NCBI GenBank assembly: GCA_033220425.1
Contig: CM065651.1
Span: 496,001 to 560,000 of the forward strand
Direction of reading: 5' to 3'
Source of the DNA: Lepraria neglecta
Taxonomy: Eukaryota > Ascomycota > Lecanoromycetes > Lecanorales > Stereocaulaceae
Length of the DNA: 64,000 bases
Shown here: one piece after another, positions 1 through 13,508 of the stretch
How positions within the stretch are numbered: the stretch's first letter is position 1
Layout of the letters: each line of letters begins with the position of its first letter
Notes under the pieces: model-generated
What the model was told of the DNA's origin: nothing
Seen by the model: only the letters and a program-made list of their open reading frames with translations
Databases searched by the model: none
Translations under genes and position numbers: made by a program

Positions 1-496
1 CGTGCGGTAGTCCGTTATATATAGATTGATTCTTAATAGGGATAGAGATACAATAGAGTAAGAGGGTAAAGTAGGCTTCAAGTGATACTAAGCGGGTCTG
101 GTATATAATTAGATAATATATATTTAGTACCTAGCCTAAGAGATCTATCGTATATAGTAAATAATTAAATAGCAAGTTGAGCACGATACTCCAAGTAGTA
201 AGTAGTGCTCCGTATATATAGATATACGAAATCTATACCAAGCATTCCTAATCGCACTAGTTACACTAATTGCACCGCGCTTATTACGACCACTGCGCTT
301 ATCGCTTAACATGCCAAGCCTTCTTAATCGCACTAATCGCACTAATCGCACCGCGCTTATTATGACTACTACGCTTATCGCTTAATATACTAAGCCTTTA
401 GGGTCTATCCGAGTCGGATACCGATTCGTCGACTCGAACTATAATAGGCGCTACGCTCCTTGAGCGTATCCCTGATTATATTTCCTAATCGTAATA
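1..496 (-). repeat. Family A LTR, left end of copy 1
   Basis: This matches 6206-6642 over its whole length except for one extra unit of about 74 bp: the stretch around 243-320 is repeated at 320-393 and is present once in the right LTR. The inner edge is marked by a purine-rich tract (read on the minus strand) at about 497-510. The outer edge lies just outside the window. Confidence 0.85.
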
Positions 497-3400
497 TTAG
501 CTCCCTCTCCCAGATTTCTCGTCCCGAGAAACTATCTATCCTTTATACTACCCCGATATACTAAACGTTCAGATAAACCGACCGTCCGCCGAACAGTATT
601 AGCCAGTAAGCTAACCGAAGTCGTGATACGGCCGTATTCCCGATATATTACCAGCGGTAAGTAGTACTTAATAGGTACAGGTTCCGATAGGTATTCTAAC
701 TATATAGGCAGCGGTAGAAAATATAACCTTATAGTATTACCCCTTAAGATATATTATATTAAGATAGAACGAAAGGAAGCGTAGTTATAGTTAAAAACTA
801 CGCGCGAAGAGTTAGCTCGTAATACAGAAGAGTCTATATATCTTTAGGCTATACTAATACGCCTTTAGACGTAGTATAAATAACTCGAAGATAAAAAGCG
901 GAAGATTATAGACTAAGAGATATAGAATATTAAGGAGTTAGAAGAAGACTAGCGGTCTGTCCTAAGCGTTCCTAATAGCTAGATATTCAATGTCTCGTCC
1001 GAACAGTTTGGCTTCCTAGACAGAACTAATTGGTCCTCCTTCCCGATTATTCCCGGAACTCCTATAGAAGGTCCTGGCAGTTCCGGAGGTTCCTAAGAGG
1101 TTCCCAGGTATTTTTAGTATTATCGTACCCTTTCTATTTAACTAGATACTTCTAATCGACTTAATTTAGAATCCTCTCGACCTTAAACTCCGTTTCTTCT
1201 TTAATATTATAATAAAATATTTCCTATAAGGGTATATTAGAGTCTACTAGCTCTAAGAGTAAGACGTAGAATACTAGATATACCTTGGCGTTAGGTAGAA
1301 GCTCGAGTTTATAGTTAATAGGTCCTTTTACCTATTTAATTAAGAATAGTCCGACCTTAATATAATCTAGTTTCTTACTTAGTCTTATCGTTCTTATATT
1401 TTTTATTAGGAGGTATACTTTATCCCCCTTCTTTAGCTAAGGAATATTCTTTCTTTTCTTATTAATTCGTTCCTTTAGTTTAGAATTTAAGCTTTCGATA
1501 GATCTTTATATATCTTTATATAAATTCTTTAGCTTATCCGCCTTTACTAAGGCTTTTTCTATATTAGGTCCCTCCCTAGGTTATAGAAAAGTATTTATAT
1601 TCTTTCTATAATTAGTAAAGAATAGTATTAGCTTTATTATATCTAATATCTAATTATTATATACTAGTTATACTATTAGAAATAGTAATACCTAGTTATC
1701 CTATTTCTAGTTAACGTAGTACCTAAGGTACGCTTCTATTATCTAATTTGTATATTCTATTTATCTATCTATCTATAGATAGTATACTATCGATATCCTT
1801 AGTTTCGTTCTAATTACTCCGATAAGTATCTTCTAGTAATTAGATATAAAGAGCTTGTCTCTATCTAATATAATTGACTTTAGTATACTATAATCCCTTA
1901 TTAGCCTGTCTAATAATATAAATACTAGCTAATCTACTTTATAGATTTCCTTAAAAGGTACTATAATAGTATACTTCGTTAGTTTATCTATAATGACTAT
2001 AATTGAATTAAAGGTATCCTAAATAGCTAGATCCTTAGATAGTAGTAACTTAACTATAAAGTCTATTATAATATCGTCCTATAGTGATTCTAGAACTAGT
2101 GTAAATTATATTTATCCATATTTAGTATATTATATAGACTTATTCTGCTAGTATTGAATATATTCTTTAATATATTATTTAACGCGCGCTCGAAGCTTTA
2201 GCGCCGCGTATCCCCTTTCTAGGAGCTCTATTATTTTAGCGACTCCCGGATAACCTTACAATAGGTCGTCGTAGTAATCCCTAACTACTTCCTCTATATA
2301 TTACTTAGGTAGATAAGTCCTTTCCCGGTATTTAAGTAATACTATATCCGGCTAATCCTTTCTTAGGATTATTGCGAATATATTATCTTCGTAGGCCTTT
2401 ACGATCCTATTAGTTATATTAGGTCCTGTTATACGAAGGGTTATAGCTAATACCTAGTATAGTACTAATAATCCATCGGCTTCTTTCTTTAGGATTGGTC
2501 GTTCTATAATATTCTTTTCTTCTATATAGTCTAATCGTCTACTAAGGGTATCTACTCGACTATTATCCTTTCCTAGGGTATAGATTATCTTGAACTTATA
2601 TTAACCTAGTAGTTCTAACTATCGGATCTATTATCTATTTAACTCCTTTATTATTATAAAGTTAAGAAGGTTCTTATAGTCTATAAAGATAATTAAGTCT
2701 AAGTAGCTTTCTACGTATACTCGCTAGTTCTAAAGTATATATACTACGGTAAGTAACTCCTTATCGTGTATATTATAGTTCTATTCTACTACTAATATCT
2801 TCCTTGAATAGTAGGTAACTAGATACTATTTTTAGTCTTTTATCTAGTATAAGTATACTCCTATTACAAGATCCGATATATCCGTTTCAATACAAGCTAG
2901 CTCGTTTATTTAAAAGGTACAGAGTACTAGTAGATCTATATATACTTTCTTCAATATATCGAATGATTTCTATTAGTCTTTTCCCTATATAAACCCGATA
3001 TCTTTCTTTGTAATATCTATTAGTAGTAGTACTTTCTTAGAGTAGCCCTCGATAAACTTCCTATTAAAGTTAGCAAATCCTAAGAAGCTTTATACTACTT
3101 TAACGTCCTATAGTATAGGCTATTTAGCTATAGCCTTGATCTTCTCCGGGCTTATACTAATACCTTTTATACTAACTATAAATCCTAGAAACTCTACTAA
3201 TTCCCTGTAGAATTCGCACTTTTCTGGTTTAAGAAGAAGTTTCGCTTATAATAGGTATCTAAGGACATCCTATATATATATAATATATTCTTTCTTATTC
3301 TTAGAATAAATTAGTATATTATCGAGGTACGCTATCGCTATTCGATCTAAGTATACTTATATAATATTATTAATAAGTACTTAGCAGGTTACTAGTGCGT

Positions 3401-6205
3401 TAGTAAGTCTAAATAGTATTACTAGATACTTATAATAGCTATATCTCGTTCGGAAGGTAGTTTTCTATTCTTCGCCTCCTTTTATCCGAATTAGATTATA
3501 TATACCTCTAAGATCTAGTTTAGTAAATATCTTTGCTTTCCTAAGCTAATCCTATAGCTCGCCGATATTAGGTAAAGGATATCTATTCTTGATTATAATA
3601 TCGTTTAACTTTCGATAGTCGATATATAGTTATAAGCTTCCGTCCTTCTTTAGTATAAAGAGGATTAGATAACCTACTAGTAATTTAGATTCTCGAATAA
3701 ATCCTTTTTTAAGGTTCTTATTAATATACCTACAAAGTACTTTAAGTTCCTTTTCTAATAATACGTAAATAGGTCCAAATATTAGTTACTTACTAGGTTC
3801 GAGTTCGATCTTATAATCCTATAGCTAATACTTAGGTAATACTTCTATATTCGTCTCTTCCTCGAATAAGTACGCCTACTTACTATATTCCTGAGGGATA
3901 GAGAGTATATTAGTTCCTCCCTTAACTCTTACTTTATTATCCTACTAACCTTTACTAGTAACTATAGAGTCGGACTACCCTTTAGTACCGTCCTTATACG
4001 AAGCTAAGGTAATATATACCTCGACCGGTCTTTAGTTCGACTTCTTATCTACTATTAAATACTACTAATATATAGGTATAATCCTGGTAATATTTCCGGA
4101 TTAATCTATCTTAAGTACTCCTCGAGCCTAATCGATTATTAGGTTATACTTCTTTAACTAAGGTATTCCTAAAATTATATAATAGGTAGCTATCCTAATA
4201 ACGTTAAAGGTAATCTCCTTATAGTAGTACTAAATTATAATAGGTAACGAAAGTATCTCTTTATCTACCTTTCCTATTAATAGTATTAACCTATTAGCCA
4301 TCTAAAGATTATACTACTATAACTTCTTTCGAGTTAGTATTCTAGTTATTTATACTAAGTCTCGCGAGATAAAGTTTCTAGTAGCTCTAGAATCTATTAT
4401 CGTAATAGTCCGCTATCCGTTAATAATTACCGGTATCTTTATATATATATTATATTGCGCGGAACACAGATATTATTTAGGGGTTAATATATTGATCTCC
4501 TTATAGCTACCCCTGCCACGAGGGATTACTCTTTTCCCTATACGGGGAGGAATCCTATAAGCTACTTCTCGAACTTGTATTTCTTGTAGTTATCGTACAA
4601 ATATATATACTACTATTATAGGTGGCACTGGTTTACTTCTAGACTCTAACGTCTTATTTGGTTTCGGTAGTATACTTCTTCCTTATCTTTCTTGCGTAGA
4701 AAGTAGCTTAGTTATCGCTTTCTTACTAAGTACTAAGAGTATCTATCGTCCTTATACTTATAGTACTAGTAATTACTATAGGATGATTTTGTTAGAACTC
4801 CTAGTTCTTTTCTGCGATCAATTCTATAATAGTCGTAACTATTTTCTATATACTATCTCTAGTAGACTTCCTTGTATTCAGGGTAATAGTAGTTATACCT
4901 AAAGTCTAAGATACTAAAATCGTTCTAGAATTCTTTTAGTCTTTCTTCCTCTAAGTATTCTCTCTTCTCCTTAGATATAGTAGATCTAGGTTTAGGTATT
5001 ATCGGTAGTCCTTTTCTTTCGATTATAACCTCCTATTCCGATTCTTCCTCATCCTAATCCTACTCGGGTTACTTTCTCTAGACGTTACTACTATCTCTAA
5101 TATATAGCTTCCCTATCCGAGTATTAGCTTTATTCGTAAAGCTATCGTTAGAGAACTCCTCGTCTCCTAAGTTAGATTCCTCTTCTTATTACTAACCGTA
5201 GACTTCGTTCTATATTGGTAAGATTCTGCTAGAATTACTATCCTAGTCCTGTACTTTTTCTAGTATATTTAGCTACTATCGATATACTATATTTTTTGAC
5301 TTATAGTCTCTAGCGAAGTAGCCCGGTTTGCTATAGCTATAATACGTGAGTATTTTCTTCCTGCCCCCTTACTGCTTCTTACCCCTAGCTAGCCCTCTAA
5401 AGGCCTATTTACCTTTCTTCTCCGTGAAATCTAGTTCTATTAGTACTAGTCTATAAGAGTCGCGTTCTTTATAACCTAGGCGGTAGCTCTTCGATTTAGC
5501 AAAAAAGCTCGAGCGTCCTATCCCGCCGACTCCTCCGTCGTACCTTTTTTCTATAGTCCTTTTAAATAACTTATCGTTAATTTCGATTACTTCTTTAATT
5601 AGTTTATTAAGGGTATTAAGAATAATTCCCGTCCTTATAAGTTCGTCCTTGATATTATCCTTTAGACCTCTTCGGTATATAGTTATTAATACGTTATCGT
5701 CCTAGTTAGTTTTTACTATATACTACTAGAACTAAGTCGAATACTCCGATATAGACTTCTTCTGAGTTAAGTACTAGATAGTTCGTATTACTATATTAAC
5801 TTTATTAGATAGTCCGAATATACGGCGGATTTCAAGCCTAAATATTGCTATACTTTCTATCTACTACTTAATCTTACCGTCCTTATCGTCGTCTTCTATA
5901 TACTTCTTTAGGAACGGATTAACCTACTTTTAGGCTCTTCTACGTAAGTAAGTAATAGTAAAGGTAGAATATCTCTATATAGGTATAAGGTCCTCTTAGA
6001 ACTTTAGATATAATAATACCTAGGATAGCTATCCCTCGAGCTTGTCCCTCTCTCTATAGTATAAGTCGGGCTAGGCTATCTTGATATACCTACTAAGTCC
6101 TTCGTTAATAGTAGGGCGTCTCTATCCGCTTCCTCCTCCTGAGGAGCTTAGAGTAGATACCCTAGGGTCTCTTAGTATAGTACTTATCCTTAAGGGTGCT
6201 TAAAG

Positions 6206-6642
6206 TGTTATAAACTACGTTACGTGCGGTAGTCCGTTATATATAGATTGATTCTTAATAGGGATAGAGGTGTAATAGAGCAAGAGGGTGAAGTAGGCTT
6301 CAAGTGATACTAAGCGGGTCTAGTATATAATCAGATAATATATATTTAGTGCCTAGCCTAAGAGATCTATTGTATATAGTAAACAATTGAATAGCAAGTT
6401 GAGTACGATGCTCCAAGTAGTAAGTAGTACTCCGTATATATAGATATACGAAATCTATACCAAGCATTCCTGATCGTACTGGTTACACTGATCGCACCGC
6501 GCTCATTGCGACTACTACGCTCATCGCTTAACATGCCAAGCCTTCAGGGTCTATCCGAGTCGGATACCGATTCGTCGACTCGAACCATAACGGGCGCTAC
6601 GCTCCTTGAGCGCATCCCTAATTATGTTTCCTGATCGTAATA
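6206..6642 (-). repeat. Family A LTR, right end of copy 1
   Basis: 437-bp LTR matching position 1 onward. Read on the minus strand it starts with the family A terminus (TATTACG, originally TGTTACG) and ends TAACA. Immediately to its right the sequence changes to family B reverse transcriptase. Confidence 0.85.
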
Positions 6643-9587
6643 CTATACTTTTCGTACCGAAAAAGGATAGGGGGCTACGTCTTTACGTAGATTATCGAGG
6701 GTTAAATACGATAACGATCAAGAATCGGCACCTATTACCCCTAATTACCGAGATACTAGACCGCTTAAGCGGTACTAAAGTATTCTTAAAGTTAGACCTT
6801 AAGAATATATATTACTATATTCGAATTAAGCGTAGCGATAAATAGAAGATAGTATTCCGTATATATTATAGTTACTTTAAATATCTTATTATACTATTTA
6901 GGTTAGTAAATACCTCTATTACTTTTCAAGTATATATTAATCGGGCCCTTATAGGCCTAGTCGATATAATATATATAGTATATTTGGATAATATCTTGGT
7001 TTTTTCGGAAACCCTAGCGGACTACTAAAGATATATTAAAGGAGTAATCTAAAGACTTTAGTAATTCTAACTCTATACGAACCGGAAGAAGTATAAGTTT
7101 TTATAACCTAGGTTAAATACTTAGGCTTTATCGTCTCTATCGCTAGTATAGAGATAGATATATATAGAGTTAAGATAATTCGAGATTAGCCAATATCGAA
7201 GACTTATCGAGAAGTCCAGGTATTCCTAGGCTTTACAAATTTGTATCGTCGTTTTATCTATTATTATTCGGCTATTATAGCGCTACTTACTAGCCTACTA
7301 AAAGGTAGTAAGGATAGAAGGAAAACGGGACTACTTAAATAGTCCGATAACGCGTAGACGACGTTCTAATAACTATATAGGAAGTTTACTAAAGCCTCTC
7401 TACTATAATATTTTAATCCGTCTTAGAAAATTAGGGTTAAGACCGATATATTAAAATTTACTATTATAGATATCCTATTATAACTAGATAACTAGGGGAG
7501 CTAGTAGCCTATTATATTCTAGTCTTATAAAATAATTCCTACTAAATAGAATTATAAAGTATATAACTAGGAATTACTCGTAGTTATTATAGCGTTTAAG
7601 TAGTAGTAATACTATCTAGAAGGAAGCCTTTTCCCGATAGAGGTTCTAACGGATTATAATAATCTATAGGGATTTATAAAGCTAAAAGAGTTAATACCGC
7701 GGTAAGTATACTAGGTACTAAAGCTCGTAGCTTATAACTTCGAGATAATCTATAGAGCGGGCAAAACTAATCCCGCTAATCCTCCTTCTAGACGCCTAGA
7801 TTATAAAGGGGCCTCGCTATTAAATACTAAGCTATTACTAATATTATAGAATAAGCTAGTACTTTAGTCTATAGAGGATATAAGTATATATAAGCGCGCT
7901 AATAAGGCGATACTATAGCTAGGGTCGCGAGTTATAGGTATTTAGGTAGTTATACTAAGGAAAACCGTTAGAGATCTTAAGGAAGGGCCTTATATAGATA
8001 CCTAAAGACTACTTAAGTTACTAATTTCTAATTTATAATACTATAATAAATAGGTTAGGAAATATAGTAGCGATAGCGTAGAGTTAGAGGGGTACCCGCG
8101 CCTTCTAAATTAAGATTAGTCTTTTAATAACGAGAATCTCCTTCGGTATAAGGGACGACTATATATCCCTAAAGATAGTACTTTAAGATAAGAATTAATT
8201 GGTAAATACTATAACGACCCTCTAGTAGGATACTTTAGAGCCGAAAAGACGCTGGAGCTTCTATAGTATAAATACTATTAGCGTAATATCGCGGAGTAGA
8301 CGTAGAGCTATATATATAATATCTATTAAAGAGTTAAAGTGGCTAGATATCGTCCTTATAGCGAATTATAATTATTATCGTTACTAAAAGGTCTATAGTA
8401 GAAATTAACTATAGATTTTATAATAGGATTACCTCTAAGTAAATAGGGCGGTATCGTATATAACTCGATTTTAGTAGTAGTAGATAGATTTACCAAGATA
8501 GCTTATTATCTACCTACTACTAAAACTATCGCTACCGCCGAGCTAGTAGACCTCTTCTTTAATAAAGTTATCTACTAATATAGTATACTAACTAGTATTA
8601 TAAGCGATAGAGGGTCTATATTTATAAATATATTCTAGTTAGCGATTTACTATTATATAAAGATTAAACGGCGTATAAGTATCGCTTTTTACCCGTAGAT
8701 AGATAGTTGGATAGAATACTAAAACTAGATATTAGAGTACTTCTTATAGACGTTTATAAATTCAGAATAAATAAATTAGATAAAGCTCTTACCTATAGCT
8801 GAATTTACTTATATAAATAGCCTCTATAGCTCTATTAGCTACTCGCCGTTTTTTATAGGATATAGTTATAACCCCGAAATTCATTAGGAAGCCGGGGATA
8901 GTTCCCTAAGGAGGGAGATACTATTAGTAAAGGAACGGGTAGAGTAGTTATAGTACTATTATAAAACGATTAAAGAGTATTAGTAGAGAGCTATTAAGGC
9001 GTAGGCGAAGTATTATAACTAAGAATATAAGCCTAAAGAGTACTAAATAGATTAATTAGTAATACTATTAGCTAAAAACCTTAAGTAAAGGTAGCTAAGT
9101 AAGAAGCTATCCTATCGGTTTATTAGCCCTTTTAGAATTAAAGATAAGGTTAGAGTATAGACGTATCGACTTATACTACCCCCGGATTATTATATCTATA
9201 ATACCTTCTATATATCCTTACTTAAACCCTATTATTTATATAATAGTATAGAGTTAGCGGATTTTATATAGCCTCTAGAACTTATCAATAATAAAGAATA
9301 GTAGAAGGTAGAAGAAATTATTAATAAGGTAAAGAATAAGGAAGGTATATAGTATAAAGTTAAGTAGACTAGATAGGGTAATATCTATAACTAATAGTTA
9401 CTAGAGGATAAACTTATTAATACGCTAGTCTTTAAATATAAATATAAGGAGTATATAGAATATAGAAGGAAGTATAGGAGAAAGTTATCTTAATTAAATA
9501 CTAAAAGGAAAAAGTAAGAATATAATCTAAGAGGACTAAGTCTAGAAAGTTAGTATAAGCGGCGATAGTAGAGCGATATCGCTTACC

Positions 9588-10262
9588 CTCTTTACTACTT
9601 TTATAGCTCTCCTCCTCTCTTTTCTCTTCTCCCTCCTCCTTACTCTCCTCTCCTCTATCCTCCTCTCCTCCTGCTCCTCTAATATAGTACCTTGAATAAT
9701 ATTACTCCGAGATTAGCTTGCAGGAAGCTATATAACTTAGTATATAGCGGTAGTATACGGTATACTAGAGCTTACCTCCTCTTCTTCCTCTATCTCCTCT
9801 TTATTATACTCCCTACTTTCTCTAAACCTCTCCTACTCCTCTTCCTCTTCCTCTTCCTCTTCCTCTTCCTCTTCCTCTTCCTCTTCCTCTTCCTCTTCCT
9901 CTTCCTCTTCCTCTTCCTCTTCCTCTTCCTCTTCCTCTTCCTCTTCCTCTTCCTCTTCCTCTTCCTCTTCCTCTTCCTCTTCCTCTTCCTCTTCCTCTTC
10001 CTCTTCCTCTTCCTCTTCCTCTTCCTCTTCCTCTTCCTCTTCCTCTTCCTCTTCCTCTTCCTCTTCCTCTTCCTCTTCCTCTTCCTCTTCCTCTTCCTCT
10101 TCCTCTTCCTCTTCCTCTTCCTCTTCCTCTTCCTCTTCCTCTTCCTCTTCCTCTTCCTCTTCCTCTTCCTCTTCCTCTTCCTCTTCCTCTTCCTCTTTCT
10201 CTTCCTCTTCCTCCTTACTCTCCTCTTCCTCCTCTTTACTCTCCTTTACTATACTTACCTCT
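9588..10262 (+). repeat. Polypyrimidine tract with ~62 CTTCCT hexamers
   Basis: About 675 bp of almost pure C/T on the plus strand. Its core at about 9839-10213 is a nearly perfect (CTTCCT)n array of about 62 units with one variant unit near the right end. The open frame that reads Leu-Phe repeats here is a by-product of the repeat. The array contains no CpA or TpG, so RIP has nothing to act on, which fits its clean state amid degraded DNA. Its homopurine-homopyrimidine nature is the kind known to form triplex (H-DNA) structures. Confidence 0.95.
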
Positions 10263-11374
10263 ATATTTATAATATATAGCCCTTCTACCTTATCCTAGAA
10301 GAGATTAGTTAGTATATATATAGTATATAAGGCGTATAAGCGGAGTTAAGAAAAGCGGTATAATAGAAGGATAGAGAAGGAAAGAATAGGATATAACTTA
10401 CCTCCTACGGCGAGTTAGCGGAGTTAACTTATAGATTTAGATTTCTTACTAATACCTATACCCTCCCCTCTAGGTCGGCTACCTACTAAGCTAACCGATA
10501 GCCCGACGTAGCGGGGGTTATACTATAGTCCTTACGCTACTAAGTAACCTACTAAAGTAGGTCCCTAATACGCTAGACTAACGGGCGCGACACGCTCGCT
10601 ACCGCTATACTACTAGCTAATTCGGCGGAGAGCGCCCGGGCCTCTACCCTAAACTCTAGTAGTATCTTTAATATTAGCGGAACGTAGGTAGAAGGTTAAG
10701 TAATATCTATACTATAATATAACGATTTACTCTATATTATACCCCTTTATACTAAGTATAAAGAGGTACTAGTCTATAGTAGTACTAGATTTATACCTAA
10801 AGATATAGTCTATATAGGAGGTCCGCTACTATAAATATTAGTAGTATCCCGATAATAGAGCTTTTATATATTAAATTATACTTACTTCTAATACTACTAT
10901 TATTAACTATTAAGATATTAATATTATTTCACGACGACTCTATAATAGCTCTATTTACTTAGGAATCGAGAATTATTATAATAAGATAATCTATTATTAA
11001 TTAGAGTCTATATCTACTAAAGGAGTATTAGATTATAGGGTATATACTATAAATAGTAGGAGTTATAAAGGAAGAAAGTAAAAGGGGAATCTATAGGGTT
11101 TTTTAATATTGCGACGGCGGTTAGCTAGTATTATATAAGATTTACTTCGAAATAAATTTACTTTATAATCTTTTTACTATAGTAGTAACTATACTCGTAT
11201 TATTTCGGAGCTTATATAAAGTAGAGACTCTTTTCCCTCCTTTTTCCTATCGAGTTTTAGAAGGTTTTTAACGAGCTCTATATATAACTATCTAGCCCTA
11301 CTATCGGTATACGCTACGAACGCGCGCCGCTACAGGTTTATACTAGAGGGCTAGTACTTAAGGGGGGAGATAAT

Positions 11375-11826
11375 TATAATACCAACTATTATATTAGAAG
11401 GGGTCTACTTTATTAGTAAAGCTATTCCGATATCTTCTAGTGCGCGGAGCGCTAGTATAGATCGGGATAATATTTAACCGACTTAGTAGCTATTAGGAGC
11501 TAGGCTCTTAGTGGTACGCTAGCTACCTAATAGCGACTATATATTACCCGTAGAAAGAAGCTTAAGGAGTAATCTACCTACTTCTTTCCTAAGGATCCTT
11601 AGTAATTAGTTCTAATATAGAATTATCTATACTATAATAGTAATATAACTACTTCACGTCTTTGAATACCTTTATATATAGTAGTATAGTAATAGCGAGA
11701 AGCTAAGCCGTAGTCTAATATCGTAGCGCTAGCGGGACGTAGTTCCTAGGGCGCAGTAACGATCCGCTAGCGAGGAGCCTATCTTATAGAACGATAACGG
11801 CCCGCTAACGGGGAGTATACCTTATA
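11375..11826 (+). repeat. Family B LTR, 3' copy
   Basis: About 452 bp, starting TATAATACC (from TGTAATACC) directly after a polypurine tract and ending CTTATA (from CTTACA). It is followed by CGTAC, the reverse complement of GTACG beside the other family B LTR edge at 21016. The first 338 bp match 20679-21016 in reverse orientation. Confidence 0.8.
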
Positions 11827-13047
11827 CGTACTAAGTCTCGCGAAATAAAGTTTCTAGTAGCTCTAGAATCTATTATCGCAACGATCTACTATCCGTTAAT
11901 AATTACCGGTATTTTAATATATATATCGTATTGCGCGGAATATAGATATTATTTAGAGGTTAATATATTAATCTCCTTATAGCTACCCCTACTATAAGGG
12001 ATTACTCTTTTCCCTAATCGGGAAGCAATCCTATAAGTTCTTTCTATCTTATATACTTTTAATATTTCTTATAGAGGTATATATACTATTATATTATATA
12101 ATATTCTTCTATATTTGGATTATAGACTAATTCCCTTCGTAGGTTATTTATCTATATTTGTCTATTCCCTAGAAAGTACTAATACTTTCGCTTCTAAGCT
12201 AGATACTACTCGTATAAGTCCTTAATATAGTATATCTATCGTTAGAAACCGTATCATTTTACTAGTTCTCCTTCGGTATACTATCTTGCTAGTTCGTGTA
12301 ATAGATATAGTCGGTCTATATAATATTTCTATTATATCCGCCAGTAAGCTAGATAGAAGATATTATTTCGGTAGTCCTTTTCAATTTCGATACTTGCCTA
12401 TAGCTCTTTTAGCCTTTACTATTTTACTTCTTACTTCCCTTTCCCCTTAGACGTTACGAGTCTAGGTTCAGGTTTAATTAGTAGTTCCTTGGAGTTTCTT
12501 CCTTCCTTAGATATAGTAGATCTAGATATCGATTTCCTTAGTAGTCGTACGTCTTCCTACTTAGCTTCTAACGTACTAAGGGCTTCTTCCTACTCTAGAT
12601 CTATCTCTTCTTCCTAATCCTACTTAGATTCTTCTTAGGTATCGCTATTATCTCTAATTTTCAGGTTTTCTCCTTATTATTCCCTAATCTAAGAGTTGAA
12701 TTCATTTATAAATTTATCCTTATTATTAGGTTCTTCGTCGAGTTCTTCCTATATTATCCTATTATACTAGGAACTAACGTCTTCTTCGACTTTATCCTAT
12801 ACTAGTAGTTCTTCCTTAGGCGTGCCGTCTATATCGTCCTAGGTATATACTCTTTCTAGTATATTTAGCTACGATCGATATACTATATTTTTCGACTTAT
12901 AGTCTCTAGCGAAGTAGCCCGGTTTACTATAGCTATAATACTTAAGTATTTTCTTACCCCTATACTACTTCTTGCCCCTAGTAGGCCCTCTAAAGGCTTA
13001 CTTTCCTTTCTTCTCCGTAAAGTCCAATTCTATTAGTATTAGTCTAT
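11827..13047 (-). mobile_element. Family A chromovirus fossil, copy 2, gag-side piece
   Basis: Matches the protease-to-gag part of copy 1, including the protease region near 11840-11960 and the gag zinc knuckle near 12880-12930, on the minus strand. It ends where the LTR of copy 3 begins. It is the partner of 21017-27677, which carries the rest of the element in the opposite orientation. The two are bounded by inverted versions of the same family B target-site duplication. Broken, heavily RIP-affected. Confidence 0.8.
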
Positions 13048-13508
13048 TATTACGATTAGGAAATATAATTAGAGATACGCTTAGGGAGCGTATCGCCCGT
13101 TACGGTTCGAGTCGACGAGTTAGTATCCGACTCGGACAAGACCCTAAGGCTTGGTATACTAAGCGATAATAGTAATAATAGTAGTATAATTATTACGATC
13201 AAGAATGATAATAGTAATAATAGCAGCGCGATTATTACGATCGAGATACTTAGTAAAGATTTCGTATATCTATATATACGGAGTACTACTTACTACTTAG
13301 AGTATCGTGCTTAACTTCTATTTATATCTAGTACTCTACTATATATAATAGATCTCTTAGGCTAGGCACTAAATATATATATCTTCTAATTATATACTAG
13401 ACCCGCTTAGTATTACTAGAAGCCTACTTTATACCCTTACTCTATATACTCCCCTATCCTAGTAAGAATTAACTAATAGACCGTCGGTACGCAATACGGT
13501 TTATAATA
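13048..13508 (+). repeat. Family A LTR, 5' end of copy 3
   Basis: Starts TATTACG after copy 2 gag sequence and ends ATAATA before the leader at 13509. It contains an internal direct repeat of about 46 bp (around 13170-13255) absent from the copy 1 LTRs, so two LTR subtypes of family A exist here. Confidence 0.85.

Larger units (their letters stand above)
1..6642 (-). mobile_element. Ty3/gypsy chromovirus fossil, family A, copy 1
   Basis: LTR retrotransposon fossil with both LTRs in reverse orientation; the left LTR begins about 17 bp before the window. Read on the minus strand, the parts come in normal Ty3/gypsy order: gag with a CCHC zinc knuckle near 5340-5290, protease near 4380, reverse transcriptase near 3700-3300, RNase H near 2900, integrase near 2200-1900, and a chromodomain near 1150-1085 just before the polypurine tract. 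The chromodomain places it among the chromoviruses. It is broken, with dozens of disruptions spread over all domains and the TpA-rich composition of RIP. RIP prevents dating by LTR divergence, but the near-parallel LTRs suggest a moderately old insertion. It abuts a family B element at its right edge. Confidence 0.9.
6643..11826 (+). mobile_element. Ty3/gypsy chromovirus fossil, family B
   Basis: A second retrotransposon family, clearly different from family A in sequence. Parts present on the plus strand: reverse transcriptase from the FVPKKD/VDYR region (about 6650-7000, including the VYLD-type active-site block near 6970), RNase H (about 7440-7760), integrase with its HHCC zinc-finger region near 8200-8340 and catalytic core near 8400-8830, and a chromodomain-like block near 9350-9430. 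A long non-coding stretch with a polypyrimidine tract follows, then a polypurine tract at 11361-11370 and the 3' LTR. It is broken, with many disruptions and heavy RIP. Its other LTR is represented by 20679-21016 on the opposite strand. Confidence 0.85.

Noticed and set aside
9692-10279. 195-codon frame of Leu-Phe repeats
   Set aside because: Pure reading of the CTTCCT array within retrotransposon DNA; no gene structure.
10440-10530. tRNA-like A-box on the minus strand (TAGCTTAGTAGG)
   Set aside because: No B-box or cloverleaf can be formed around it, and it lies in RIP-worn element DNA; a decayed tRNA-derived piece cannot be shown.
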